A stretch of 64,000 nucleotides of DNA from Pseudoneobacillus sp042683745 (GCF_042683745.1 NZ_JBHUJX010000019.1:310001-374000), one strand, 5' to 3'. Numbered from the stretch's first letter, positions 42,658 through 51,951 are shown. Program-made: numbers and translations. Notes: generated by a model not told the origin, from the sequence alone.

Positions 42658-42678
42658 TATTTCACTCCATTCATTTAA

Positions 42679-43829
42679 TTAATTCTTTTTAGATTGATTA
42701 ATGGCTAGTTGAAATTGATCTATAATATCTTCTATTTTCTCAAAACCGACTGAAATTCTAACCATCCCTTTTGTAATCCCAAGCGCTTGACACGCTTCAG
42801 GTGGTAAGGCACGATGTGATGTCGTTAAGGGGTGAGAAACAGTCGTTTCTACTCCAGCCAAAGTAGGGACGATTTTAACCCAACCTAGGGAACGGAAAAA
42901 TTGGTTAACATCTATGGTGCGATCCAAATCAATCGTCACCATGGCACCAAAGCCATCTGGATTCACTCCGAATGGATAAAAAACTTGCCGAACAAGTGGA
43001 TTATTTGAAAAAGCTTGCGCAAGCTTCTGTGCATTCTTCGATTGTTTCTCCATCCGTAAAGCCAATGTTTTCAAGCCTCTAGTGGTCAGCCATGCTTCAA
43101 ACGGACTTAGATTTGCTCCAAGATTAACAACCTTTGCCTTGGCTTTTTCGAGTAAATCTTCCCTGCCAACTAACACTCCTGCAGTAATGTCACTATGTCC
43201 ACCGATATATTTGGTTGCACTATGAACAACTAAATCAATTCCTAATGAATAGGGTTTGCAATGATACGGTGTCGCAAATGTATTATCCACCAAAGTAACT
43301 AGTTGATATTTTTTTGCTAAATTTACTACTGCCGGCAAATCTTCTACTCTTAGTAGAGGATTCGTAATTGATTCGGTCAATAATAGTTTCGTATTTGAGC
43401 GTATCAATTTTTCAACTTGAAGGAGATCCTTAAAAGAAACAAAGCTGGTTTCAATGCCTAAGTCACTTAGCCCGGCTTTAAGCATGTGAAAACTCCCACC
43501 ATATACATCATCCGCTGCTATAATATGGTCACCACTTTTCACAACGGCAAGCACGCCTACAAGAATCGCCGATAGACCTGATGAAGCGGCCACCCCATCG
43601 GGTGCACCCTCTAGTCTTGCAACATATCCGCGAGTTCATCCGTATTCGGATTTGCAACTCGAGAATATAAATATTGGCCGTTACCATGATAATATCCTTC
43701 TAATTCATCTAAATCACGAAAAACAAAAGCTGAGGTCTGATAGATGGGTGTTACTTTACTCATAATGTTTCGTTTCTTTTTGTCACCATGAAGAACTTCT
43801 GTATCGAAATGTTTACTCAACTTTTCCAC
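42679..43829 (-). pseudogene. Cystathionine gamma-synthase/lyase-type PLP enzyme, frameshifted
   Basis: The first frame contains HFDTEVLHGDKKKR and TPIYQTSAFVFRDLDELEG and stops at TAG after DELADMLQD near 43611. The rest continues in another frame from LEGAPDGVAASSGLSAIL, with the PLP lysine in HSATKYIGGHSDI and the C-terminal substrate part intact (GVETTVSHP). The break is one missing or two extra bases near 43608-43615. Joined it would be a complete Cys/Met-metabolism enzyme of about 385 residues. The GTG start at 43827-43829 has a weak ribosome site. It could be real decay or a sequencing error. Confidence 0.8.
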
Positions 43830-43981
43830 CCACTTTTTCTTGTAATGACTACATATAATAATCCATATTTCCATAAGAAATTTCATTTTCCTTCTTTCTT
43901 GAATAATATTTTCCAAACCACACATGAAATGACCATATCATGGAAAAAATAGCCACAAGTACATATATTAGGAGGAAAACC

Positions 43982-45508
43982 ATGCAAAACAAATCTTTAC
44001 CGCAATATCCTGAATCATATTGGCGAGAATTAGAGTTTCCCTCTTTTCCAAAGTTAGATAAAGATCTTTCCGTTGATGTTGCCATCGTCGGTGGAGGTAT
44101 TACTGGGATTACGGCAGCACATATTTTGCGTCAGCATAATGTCAAAATTGCTTTAATTGAAGCTGGAAAAATATTAACTGGAACAACAGGGCATACAACA
44201 GCGAAAATTACCGCCCAACATGGACTTATTTATGATGAGTTAATTCAGCATTTTGGAGTGGAGGGAGCAAAACAATATTATGATGCTGCTAACCAATCCA
44301 TTCAATTTATAAAAGATACTGTTTCAAAAGCACAAATTGAATGTGATTTTCTCGAACAAGATGCCTTTATTTATGCGACTACAGATGAATACGCTACAAA
44401 AATACAAACTGAGGCAAAAGCATATGAAAAACTAAAAATCTCTGGCGGAAATGTGGATAGTATCCCATTTAATATCGACATAAAAACTGGCTTACGCATG
44501 ACGAATCAAGCCCAGTTCCATCCTACAAAATATTTAACTCATTTAGTAAAGGACTTGGAAAAGAACAATGTCCAACTTTTTGAGAATACAACTGCCATTG
44601 ATATTGAAGATCCTGAAGGGGATAAGCCGACGATCATCACAAGAGATGGAAATCGAATTCGTTGTAACTTTATTATCGTGGCTTCCCATTATCCTTTTTA
44701 TGATGGACTTGGCTTTTATTTTACAAGAATGTATGTAGAACGATCTTACATTCTCGGGGTGAAAGCAGAAGATTCCTACCCTGGAGGAATGTATCTTAGT
44801 GCTGACGATCCAACCCGTTCCATAAGATTCACCCCATTTAATGGAGAAAATCTAATTTTAATTGGTGGTGAAAACCATAAAACCGGACAAGGAATGGATA
44901 CCTTCAAACACCATCTAGCATTACAAAAATTCGCTGAAGAAACTTTCCAAGTAAAAGACATTCCTTATCGTTGGTCAGCACAAGATTTAATTACATTGGA
45001 CAAGGTTCCGTACATTGGTCCAATCACAGAAACAAAACAACGCATATTGATTGCGACCGGCTATCGTAAATGGGGAATGACAAACGGCACAGCTGCAGCG
45101 ATGATGCTAAGTGATTTCGTTTTAGGGAAACAAAATAGTTTCCTTGAATTGTACGCACCATCCAGGTTCCAGGCAGACCCAAGCCTTAAAAAATTCACTT
45201 CAATTAATGCAGATGTAGCAAAACATCTTATTAAAGGTAAGCTTGAGTTTGTCCCTGGTGATCCAAGTGACTTAGAAACTGACCAAGGCTCCGTCGTCAT
45301 GGTAGACGGTAAAAGAGCTGGTGCCTATCGGGATGCAGATGGTAAGTTGCATTTAGTAGACACCACTTGCAGACATCTTGGCTGTGAATGCGAGTGGAAT
45401 CATGCTGAAAAAACATGGGATTGCCCATGTCACGGCTCAAGATATTCTTATACTGGGGAAGTATTGAATGGTCCAGCCTTAGAGCCATTGAAAAAAGTTG
45501 GTGAATAA
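43982..45508 (+). CDS. yhfW: FAD-dependent oxidoreductase with C-terminal Rieske domain (YhfW-like)
   Basis: 508 residues from ATG 43982 (GGAGGA upstream). An N-terminal DAO fold with dinucleotide motif VAIVGGGITGITAAH, a TGHTTAKIT motif, and a C-terminal Rieske 2Fe-2S domain with CRHLGCECEW and CPCHGSRY. The length matches B. subtilis YhfW. The reaction is unknown; the fusion suggests electron transfer from a flavin substrate to the iron-sulfur cluster. Divergent from the broken transsulfuration gene. Confidence 0.9.
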   Translation: MQNKSLPQYPESYWRELEFPSFPKLDKDLSVDVAIVGGGITGITAAHILRQHNVKIALIEAGKILTGTTGHTTAKITAQHGLIYDELIQHFGVEGAKQYYDAANQSIQFIKDTVSKAQIECDFLEQDAFIYATTDEYATKIQTEAKAYEKLKISGGNVDSIPFNIDIKTGLRMTNQAQFHPTKYLTHLVKDLEKNNVQLFENTTAIDIEDPEGDKPTIITRDGNRIRCNFIIVASHYPFYDGLGFYFTRMYVERSYILGVKAEDSYPGGMYLSADDPTRSIRFTPFNGENLILIGGENHKTGQGMDTFKHHLALQKFAEETFQVKDIPYRWSAQDLITLDKVPYIGPITETKQRILIATGYRKWGMTNGTAAAMMLSDFVLGKQNSFLELYAPSRFQADPSLKKFTSINADVAKHLIKGKLEFVPGDPSDLETDQGSVVMVDGKRAGAYRDADGKLHLVDTTCRHLGCECEWNHAEKTWDCPCHGSRYSYTGEVLNGPALEPLKKVGE

Positions 45509-45514
45509 TGCAGT

Positions 45515-45543
45515 AAAAAAGGGCCAGAGAGGCCCTTTTTTAC
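45515..45543 (+). terminator. Terminator of the Rieske oxidoreductase gene
   Basis: Stem AAAAAAGGGCC / GGCCCTTTTTT with AGAGA loop. Confidence 0.9.
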
Positions 45544-45607
45544 TGTCGAAGCTTGTTAACAATGCATCATTTCCTAGGAAATTTTGTCGTATTCTAGAAG
45601 CAAGATT

Positions 45608-46486
45608 TTATGGTTTCATGCTCATCCAGCTATCTAAGTAATGGATGGCAAAATCGTTATTTACGTTTGAAAGTTTGGAAAGCTGTTCTAGCATGACTGT
45701 TTGTCCTTCTTCATAAAACGAAACGTACTCTGCCTCGGAAGATGGGGCTGTTTCAACTGCTATGGTAATTCGTTTACCGATTGATTGGGCAATTTCAACT
45801 TCCTGTTGGATAATAGCTTTCATTCCATTTGGACCATCTGCTTGATCACGGTAAGCCATAATCGTTGGTAAATCCATGTTTTTTATAACCCAAGCAGCAA
45901 GATTACCTTTACCTAATTTATTATTATAAAGCTTCTCATCAAACCAGAAAGGGATATCTGCACCTATCTTCAAGCCCATCTGACTTGATAGATCCTTTGC
46001 TTTGATTAGTAGGGTTTGATACGATAACACCGTATTTTTATAGTTCGAATTCCATCCAGAATATAAATATGGTTCCACATCTAAGTGAATGCCCGTAAAC
46101 TTTTCAGAAGGTTCTGCTTGTGCTTGGTACATTTTTAACCAATCAAAAAAACGATTGGAATATGTGTTACCCTTTGCTGATATCCAATCAGGAGCTCCTT
46201 CAAGGGCGTGCACTTCAATATGATGTTGTGAAGCCTTTTTAACAAAAGTTTCATATGATGCGGGTTTAATATTATAATTGATTTGCAAAAATACCGTTTT
46301 CGTTTGATTTTCAGCTAGAAATGAAAGAATCTGGTCGGAATTTGTTATGATTGATTTTGTATTCCATATCCAAGTTGATAACGGACCAACGGATAATTGA
46401 GCTTTGGAATTTGTGGGAAATGAAGATATTGAATATACTATCATAGAAATTAACATGCTTAATACGAGGATTTTAAACTTATTCAT
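45608..46486 (-). CDS. Secreted barrel-like protein under c-di-GMP riboswitch control
   Basis: 292 residues from ATG 46486; GGAG lies nine bases upstream inside a hairpin. The signal peptide (KFKILVLSMLISMIVYSISS) is followed by alternating strands and helices: LSTWIWNTKSI, QTKTVFLQINYN, GIHLDVEPYLY, KIGADIPFWFDEK, LPTIMAYRDQADG and ITIAVETAP. Asp-x-Glu in HLDVEP and the spacing of beta strands suggest a TIM barrel related to glycosyl hydrolases. Family not recognised with certainty. It could be a surface hydrolase or cell-wall-related protein. Confidence 0.7.
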   Translation of the reverse strand: MNKFKILVLSMLISMIVYSISSFPTNSKAQLSVGPLSTWIWNTKSIITNSDQILSFLAENQTKTVFLQINYNIKPASYETFVKKASQHHIEVHALEGAPDWISAKGNTYSNRFFDWLKMYQAQAEPSEKFTGIHLDVEPYLYSGWNSNYKNTVLSYQTLLIKAKDLSSQMGLKIGADIPFWFDEKLYNNKLGKGNLAAWVIKNMDLPTIMAYRDQADGPNGMKAIIQQEVEIAQSIGKRITIAVETAPSSEAEYVSFYEEGQTVMLEQLSKLSNVNNDFAIHYLDSWMSMKP

Positions 46487-46495
46487 CACAGTTCT

Positions 46496-46530
46496 CTCCT
46501 TATTAGAATGCCCAAGACATCCTAATAGGA
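46496..46530 (-). promoter_or_regulatory. Ribosome-site hairpin (expression platform)
   Basis: Minus-strand CTCCTATTAGGATG pairs with CATTCTAATAAGGAG, with one bulged A and one G-T pair. The second arm contains the ribosome site AAGGAG, so folding hides it. Confidence 0.75.
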
Positions 46531-46612
46531 GTCTGGCGGCGTGGCAGCCATACGTTTATCGGTTAGGCCCATCGCTTTGCGTCCTTGCCTTTCGACAAGT
46601 TTGCCTTTTTCA
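46531..46612 (-). ncRNA. c-di-GMP-I (GEMM-I) riboswitch
   Basis: Minus strand: GGCAAACTTG, the P2 hairpin CTTGTC-GAAA-GGCAAG with GAAA tetraloop, GGACGCAAAGC, GGCCTAA, a P3 element and ATGGCTGCCACGCCGCC. The GRCGCAAAGC and YCTAA motifs are diagnostic of GEMM-I. A TATAAT (46633-46638) lies just upstream. The ribosome-site hairpin follows immediately. Confidence 0.88.
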
Positions 46613-46702
46613 GAATTTTTTTATACACCATGATTATACTCCCAGAATCTTTATATTTAAATCATTTCCTTTGAAGTTTCTGTTGGTAAAATTCCACAAA
46701 TA

Positions 46703-46738
46703 AAATGAGGCTGCTCAATCTAGTGAGCAGCCTCATTT
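46703..46738. terminator. Terminator
   Basis: Perfect stem AAATGAGGCTGCTCA / TGAGCAGCCTCATTT; it ends the 45-codon gene on the minus strand. Confidence 0.85.
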
Positions 46739-46876
46739 CTATTCTTTTCCTTTTGGTCGGTTCGTTTGCTTATCATCCATCCCTGTATTAAATTCAACCA
46801 ATTCAGAGCTCGTGCGACCCTTTTTTGCGTTATTATTTCGCATGGCGTTCGCATTTCCTTTTTTCGTTCTACCCAT
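46739..46876 (-). CDS. 45-residue small basic protein
   Basis: An ORF of 45 codons from ATG 46874-46876 with AAGGAG ten bases upstream. MGRTKKGNANAMRNNNAKKG is followed by a mixed acidic tail (SSELVEFNTGMDDKQ). Lys/Asn-rich short proteins starting MGR are common in spore-forming Bacillus. It is likely a small spore-type or DNA-binding protein, but the family is not recognised. Its stop codon touches the terminator. Confidence 0.55.
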   Translation of the reverse strand: MGRTKKGNANAMRNNNAKKGRTSSELVEFNTGMDDKQTNRPKGKE

Positions 46877-46982
46877 GAAAAACAACTCCTTTAGAGATAG
46901 TTGCTAAGGTCGTCAGTTAATTCGACGCCTTACACTTTTCCAAGTTCATAGGTAGTATGCTTCTTGAAAACTTAGTTATACC

Positions 46983-48455
46983 TTACCATTTCGGTGATTT
47001 CCTCATTTTTGTCCCTTGTTCAAAGGAATAAGAGATCGATAAAAGCTGCGGCTCTGAATAGGCTATTCCTGTGAAGGTAATTCCAACCGGCTCCCCTTTA
47101 TCGGTATATCCTGCTGGTACCGTAATCGATGGATAACCAGCTTTTGCTGGAATAGCAGCACCATAATTATTCGGAAAAACAACAGCGTCTAATTGATGTT
47201 CATCCATGATGAAGTCTATTCCTTGTTCAGTTGAGTAATATAAATCATCTTCCAAAGAGTTTATATAAGCTTCTTCAGTTAATGTTCCGTTTGTTGCTTC
47301 GGATTCAAGTAGAATAGCTTGGCCAAACTTTAACATTTTTTCTTCATTTTGAAGATTAAACTGGATTACATCCTTTAAGGAGCGTATTGGATAACTAGGA
47401 TGAAGTTTATTTAAGTAGGCATTAACATCAGATTTAAACTCATAAGTTAACACATCGTAGCTCCATTTTCTATCGACTGATGGAATTTTGACATCTTCAA
47501 TAACCTCAGCACCTAGTTCCTTCAGCTTCCTGATTGCAGCTTCCATAACCTCACTTTTTTCTTCACTCAAATAATCAAAAAATCCTTCGCGAGCAATACC
47601 GATTCTCTTCCCTTTTAACCCAGCTTCGTCAAGGTAATCGGTAAAATCAGTTTGGGTTAAAGCAGTGTTTGTTAATGTGATTGGATCCTGCTCATCTGCC
47701 CCAGCTAAAACATTTAATAAAAGCGCTGCATCTTTGACTGTTCGCGCCATTGGACCTGCCGTATCTTGAGTATGAGCAATCGGTATAATTCCCGTACGAC
47801 TAATTAGTCCTACAGTAGGCTTAATTCCAACTAAAGAATTTTGACTTGCTGGACTTAAGATTGAGCCCGATGTTTCTGTACCAACTGCTACCGCAGCAAA
47901 ATTGGCGGCAATCGCAGCACCTGATCCAGAACTCGATCCCCCTACATCAAATGTACCTGGACCATAGGGGTTAAGCACCTGACCACCTCTTGAGCTATAG
48001 CCGCTAGTCATTCCAATTGCCATAAAATTAGCCCATTCCGTCATATTTGTTTTTCCGAGTATAACGGCACCAGCACGACGTAATTGTGAAGCTACAAAAG
48101 AATCGGCTGATGCATACGAATTTTCTAATGCTAACGATCCTGCACTAGTATGCATCTTATCATTTGTATCGATGTTGTCCTTAATGAGGACAGGGATTCC
48201 GTGAAGTGGTCCTCGTGATCCCTTACTTTTACGTTCTGCATCTAAGGCAGCAGCTATATGTAATGCATCCGGATTCACCTCAATAACTGAATTAATCTTC
48301 GGACCATTTTTGTCAAAACTAGTAATACGCTTTAAGTACATTAGGACTAATTCCTTTGATGTCAAATCCCCATTTTCCATTTTCTCTTGCATTTGGTCAA
48401 TCGTCGCTTCTTGCAACCATTCTTCTGTTAATTTTTTTAATTTTGGATTTTCCAT
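46983..48455 (-). CDS. Amidase-signature family enzyme
   Basis: 490 residues with the Ser-cisSer-Lys triad of the amidase signature family: lysine in HGIPVLIKDNIDTN, and serines in FDVGGSSSGSGAAIAANFA (cis-Ser) and GTETSGSILSP (nucleophile). The C-terminus includes SITVPAGYTDKGEPVGITF. Relatives include GatA, 6-aminohexanoate amidase and plant-type amidases; the substrate is unknown. No gatC/gatB nearby, so it is not the tRNA amidotransferase. Single gene. Confidence 0.9.
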   Translation of the reverse strand: MENPKLKKLTEEWLQEATIDQMQEKMENGDLTSKELVLMYLKRITSFDKNGPKINSVIEVNPDALHIAAALDAERKSKGSRGPLHGIPVLIKDNIDTNDKMHTSAGSLALENSYASADSFVASQLRRAGAVILGKTNMTEWANFMAIGMTSGYSSRGGQVLNPYGPGTFDVGGSSSGSGAAIAANFAAVAVGTETSGSILSPASQNSLVGIKPTVGLISRTGIIPIAHTQDTAGPMARTVKDAALLLNVLAGADEQDPITLTNTALTQTDFTDYLDEAGLKGKRIGIAREGFFDYLSEEKSEVMEAAIRKLKELGAEVIEDVKIPSVDRKWSYDVLTYEFKSDVNAYLNKLHPSYPIRSLKDVIQFNLQNEEKMLKFGQAILLESEATNGTLTEEAYINSLEDDLYYSTEQGIDFIMDEHQLDAVVFPNNYGAAIPAKAGYPSITVPAGYTDKGEPVGITFTGIAYSEPQLLSISYSFEQGTKMRKSPKW

Positions 48456-48592
48456 TTATTTAAAGCTCCTCTCACATTCTTTTATTAAAGAATTCTTGAT
48501 GAAGGCTCAAAAACCTTTTTAATTTGTATAAATACGTTAATCGAAACGTCTATTTATTATAAATTCCGTGTCTTAGAGGATGAGTTTTTCAT

Positions 48593-48682
48593 ATATCCGA
48601 CTACTTCCAGGTTATATCCGTCTAAAATCGATTTTATCCGCTTGTTTTCTACTTATATCCGACGATTAGAGTCATATATCCG
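48593..48682. repeat. Five ATATCCG words at 21-bp spacing
   Basis: ATATCCG ends at 48599, 48620, 48661 and 48682, and a variant TTATCCG ends at 48640. Spacings are 21, 20, 21 and 21 bp. The sequence between words is not conserved. It lies upstream of the amidase and downstream of yfmL. Confidence 0.8.
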
Positions 48683-48717
48683 CCATTTTCACAATTTGGA
48701 CAAACTTTTCCACCAAA

Positions 48718-48750
48718 AAAAATAACACGCAAGCCGCGTGCTATTTTTTT
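48718..48750 (-). terminator. Terminator of yfmL
   Basis: Minus-strand ATAGCACGC / GCGTGTTAT followed by a run of T; it overlaps the stop codon. Confidence 0.8.
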
Positions 48751-49931
48751 GTTTTCTTATATTTAGTTGTTTTAATTGTTTCGCGCTTTACTGCTCTTTC
48801 TTGTTCATCAACGATTTTTCCGCTATAAAATACCTTTTTGGCTAAAGGTATTTTTAATTCATGGCAGTATTTTTTCAATTCACGCTCTTCTCGTTCATTG
48901 ACAAGCGAAATGACGACTCCGTCTGCTCCAAAGCGGCCAGTACGTCCTGAACGGTGAATATATTGGGTAATGTCTTTCGCAAAATCAGCATGAACAACAT
49001 GTGTAATATCTTGAATATCAAGACCTCTTGCTGCCACATCTGAAGCAATTAGTAATTGGATTTTTCCTGTTCGAAGATTTTTCAATGCCAACTTTCGGTC
49101 GTCTTTCTTTAAGTCGCTATGAAGCACTCCAACTGGAATTTCCTTGAATTTCAGTTTTTCAGAGACAAAATTGATTTCGACAATGTCATTGATAAAAGCG
49201 AGAGCACGTATTCCTTCAAGACGTCCGATTTTTTCCAATAGCATCGGTTTCTCACGGTTTTCACATAAAAAATAAATGTGCTCGACTTTGCCTGCTTTAA
49301 TCGTCTCGTCTTTCATCACTTTTAGTAGTTCAGCATTTTGGGTTAATTCTTTGGCAATATGAATCGCACGCTCCGTTAAAGTTGCTGAAAATAACACAAC
49401 CTGTCGATGATCACTTAAAGTCGACTTTATAATTTGCTTGATCGTCTCGATATGCTCTGGAACAAGAAGCTGATCTCCCTCGTCTAATACAATCGTCTTA
49501 ACTTCATGCATTTTTAATTTCTTCTGTTTGATAAGCTCTAACATTCTTCCAGGTGTTCCAACAATCAATTGCGGTTTTTTCTTAATTTTCTCAAGCTGCC
49601 TAGTTACATTCGCTCCACCAATAAATGAAGCATTTCGAATGCCACTTCCCTCGGACCACTTTTGCACTTGCTCCAAAATTTGCATCACAAGTTCCTGTGA
49701 GGATGCTAGTATAACAGCTTGAATTCCTTGGCTGTCTGGATTGATTTTATCTAGAACTGGAAGCAAATAAGCCAATGTTTTTCCTGTTCCGGTCGGCGAT
49801 TCTGCAATTACATCTTTGCCTTCTTTGATTAGCGGAATCGCTTGTGATTGAATGGAAGTCGGCTGTTCAAAGGCTGATTTCTCCCAGACGTTTTGAATAA
49901 ATGGTTTTAATGAAGAAATAGTTTCTGTCAT
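48741..49931 (-). CDS. yfmL: DEAD-box-family RNA helicase YfmL
   Basis: 396 residues. Motif I is ESPTGTGKTLAY, motif Ib IVGTPGRMLELI, motif II is VLDEGDQ (DEGD rather than DEAD), motif III SATLTE, motif V ASDVAARGLDIQD, motif VI HRSGRTGR. Overall it matches B. subtilis YfmL, which is linked to ribosome maturation and grows in the cold. A basic C-terminus (KTTKYKKTKK) may bind RNA. Single gene. Confidence 0.92.
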   Translation of the reverse strand: MTETISSLKPFIQNVWEKSAFEQPTSIQSQAIPLIKEGKDVIAESPTGTGKTLAYLLPVLDKINPDSQGIQAVILASSQELVMQILEQVQKWSEGSGIRNASFIGGANVTRQLEKIKKKPQLIVGTPGRMLELIKQKKLKMHEVKTIVLDEGDQLLVPEHIETIKQIIKSTLSDHRQVVLFSATLTERAIHIAKELTQNAELLKVMKDETIKAGKVEHIYFLCENREKPMLLEKIGRLEGIRALAFINDIVEINFVSEKLKFKEIPVGVLHSDLKKDDRKLALKNLRTGKIQLLIASDVAARGLDIQDITHVVHADFAKDITQYIHRSGRTGRFGADGVVISLVNEREERELKKYCHELKIPLAKKVFYSGKIVDEQERAVKRETIKTTKYKKTKK

Positions 49932-49980
49932 TGGTTTCTCCTTTATATATAGGAATATCCTTATTATGTACTTAAACCCG

Positions 49981-50010
49981 AAAAAACTAGTATCGGTTAT
50001 GATACTAGCT
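49981..50010 (-). terminator. Terminator of kynUB
   Basis: Minus-strand stem AGCTAGTATC / GATACTAGTT with ATAACC loop, then TTTTC. Confidence 0.75.
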
Positions 50011-50040
50011 TATCAAAGCATGAATGTCTAGACCTTCAAA

Positions 50041-50661
50041 TTAAAGCATTCTAAGTACCGCTCTTACAGGACTGCCGTCCCCTTCAGCTAATGGTAGGGG
50101 AAGAGCGATTAATTCATATATACCTGGCTCCACATTAGTCAAATCCACCGATTCTAAAATATGGATTCCATTTTCGTGTAGGGAGTGGTGTGCCGCTAAT
50201 TCTTTACTGTCTAGCGGGTCGACTGATGGAACGTCGACACCAATTAGCCTGACCCCATTTTCCCCTAAAAAAGAAGCAAGGTCTGGTCTTAAGAACGGGA
50301 TTGACTCAGGAAACTGTAGTGGGTTCTCCCACGAATCAGTCCGTAGCAAGACCCTTTCTACCTCTTGTAAGTCAATTTCCTCAAAATCGCTTGCTCCAAT
50401 ACATTCTTTATTCCTCATATCGACTACAAGAGCCTTGCCGACATATAAATGGATATCAAGGTCATACATTCGTTTTCCCTCGTTATCGAAATGAAACGGG
50501 GCATCCACATGAGTGCCTGTATGGGTGCTCATCTCCAGCTTCCCAACGTTTACAGAACCACTTTCTTCCATCGGCCAATTGATTTTAAATGAAAAAGGGG
50601 TATCTCCCGGCCAAGTTGGAACGTTATGGCCAAGCTTCCTTGAGATATCAATGAGTTTCAA
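50041..50661 (-). CDS. kynB: Kynurenine formamidase KynB
   Basis: 206 residues. The cyclase-family metal motif HTGTHVDAPFHF is present, with PTWPGDTPF near the N-terminus and IGVDVPSVDPLDS. KynB hydrolyses N-formylkynurenine to kynurenine in tryptophan breakdown. It lies 15 bases downstream of kynU. The first enzyme, tryptophan 2,3-dioxygenase (kynA), is not in the window, so the operon is partial here or kynA lies elsewhere. Confidence 0.92.
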   Translation of the reverse strand: MKLIDISRKLGHNVPTWPGDTPFSFKINWPMEESGSVNVGKLEMSTHTGTHVDAPFHFDNEGKRMYDLDIHLYVGKALVVDMRNKECIGASDFEEIDLQEVERVLLRTDSWENPLQFPESIPFLRPDLASFLGENGVRLIGVDVPSVDPLDSKELAAHHSLHENGIHILESVDLTNVEPGIYELIALPLPLAEGDGSPVRAVLRML

Positions 50662-50676
50662 TTAGGATGCCTCCCT

Positions 50677-51951
50677 CTAAGCAATGACTTCGCGCTTATT
50701 TTCGTATTTTTCATATAGCTTTTCTTGCATAATTTTCTTCAAAATTTGAACTGCATTCCATACGTCTTCATAAGAAGTATAAAAGGCAACAGGTGCTAAG
50801 CGAATAATATTAGGGTTTCGGTAATCAGGAACAACACCATTTTCCTTTAACGCTTTACAAATTCGCGCGGCTTCGGGGTGCTCTAATGCCACATGACCAC
50901 CACGACGGTCATCTTCACGTGGATTTCCAATCGTGAACTGAAAATCTCCTAATTCCGATTGAATTAATTCCATTAGGTAGCGTGTTTGTCTTAAGGATTT
51001 TTCCCGAATCGCATCAATGGAAGCTTCAGTAAACATTTCCAATGAACCAATAAGCGGTGCTGTACTTAGTAGATGTGGTGTGCCAATTTGATAAGCACCG
51101 GCGTCATCTGCTGGGGTAAAAACATGCTCCATATCAAATTGTTTTTCTTTATTAGAACCGAACCAACCTGTAAGACCAGGTATTTTCCCAAAATGCTTTT
51201 CATTCACATATAAAGCGCCGATCCCACCAGGACCACTGTTTAAATATTTGTAGGTACACCAATAAGCAAAATCAACATTCCATTTACTAAATTGATGCGG
51301 AATAGCCCCTACGGAATGGCATCCGTCAAAGCCGATGAGAATTCCCCTTGCATGTGCCTCGGAAGTTAATTTTTCAATATCTAGTAATTGACCGCTTCGA
51401 TAAAGGACGGTCGGAAGAATAATTAAAGCAACTTCATCTGTCATCGCATCAATGATGTCCTGCTCTTCAATCATTCGGCCGTCTCTACTTTTCACTTGAA
51501 TGAGATGTTCTTTTGGGTCAAGACCTTTCAGTTGAACTTGACTTTGCAGTGCATAAATATCGGATGGAAAATTTAATTCGTCAGCAAGGATTTTTGTTCT
51601 TTTTCCGGAAGGTTGATAAAAGGTTGCTACTAATTGGTGAAGATTCGTTGTTGTACTTCCGGTGATGATGACCTCGTTCGCTTTTGCTCCAACTAATGGT
51701 GCACACATTTCTCCAAGTTTTTCAGATAAAGTGAACCATGCATGCTTGCCGTTCATCCACCCATCAATTCCAAGCTCTCTCCAAGAATCAGCTACCTCCT
51801 GCAATGCCTTTTCTGCACGCTTACTCATTAGTCCAAGTGAATTACCGTCTAAATATAGGTCCTTTTCAGGTAAGTAGAATTCTTGTTGGTATTTTCGAAG
51901 TGGATCTTGATGATCAAGATTTTTTGCATACTCTAATGAATCGAATGTCAC
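50677..51951 (-). CDS. kynU: Kynureninase KynU
   Basis: 424 residues of fold-type I PLP enzyme. DGNSLGLMSKRAEKAL, GIDGWMNGKHAWF, LIGFDGCHSVGAIPHQF and the PLP lysine in WCTYKYLNSGPGG are typical. It cleaves kynurenine to anthranilate and alanine, feeding tryptophan synthesis or degradation. Start GTG 51951, with AAAGGGGGG upstream. kynU is first of a two-gene operon with kynB. Confidence 0.93.
   Translation of the reverse strand: MTFDSLEYAKNLDHQDPLRKYQQEFYLPEKDLYLDGNSLGLMSKRAEKALQEVADSWRELGIDGWMNGKHAWFTLSEKLGEMCAPLVGAKANEVIITGSTTTNLHQLVATFYQPSGKRTKILADELNFPSDIYALQSQVQLKGLDPKEHLIQVKSRDGRMIEEQDIIDAMTDEVALIILPTVLYRSGQLLDIEKLTSEAHARGILIGFDGCHSVGAIPHQFSKWNVDFAYWCTYKYLNSGPGGIGALYVNEKHFGKIPGLTGWFGSNKEKQFDMEHVFTPADDAGAYQIGTPHLLSTAPLIGSLEMFTEASIDAIREKSLRQTRYLMELIQSELGDFQFTIGNPREDDRRGGHVALEHPEAARICKALKENGVVPDYRNPNIIRLAPVAFYTSYEDVWNAVQILKKIMQEKLYEKYENKREVIA

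Noticed and set aside
48593..48682. Possible CRISPR array
   Set aside because: Repeat unit is only 7-8 bases and no cas genes are near; spacing is helical rather than spacer-like.
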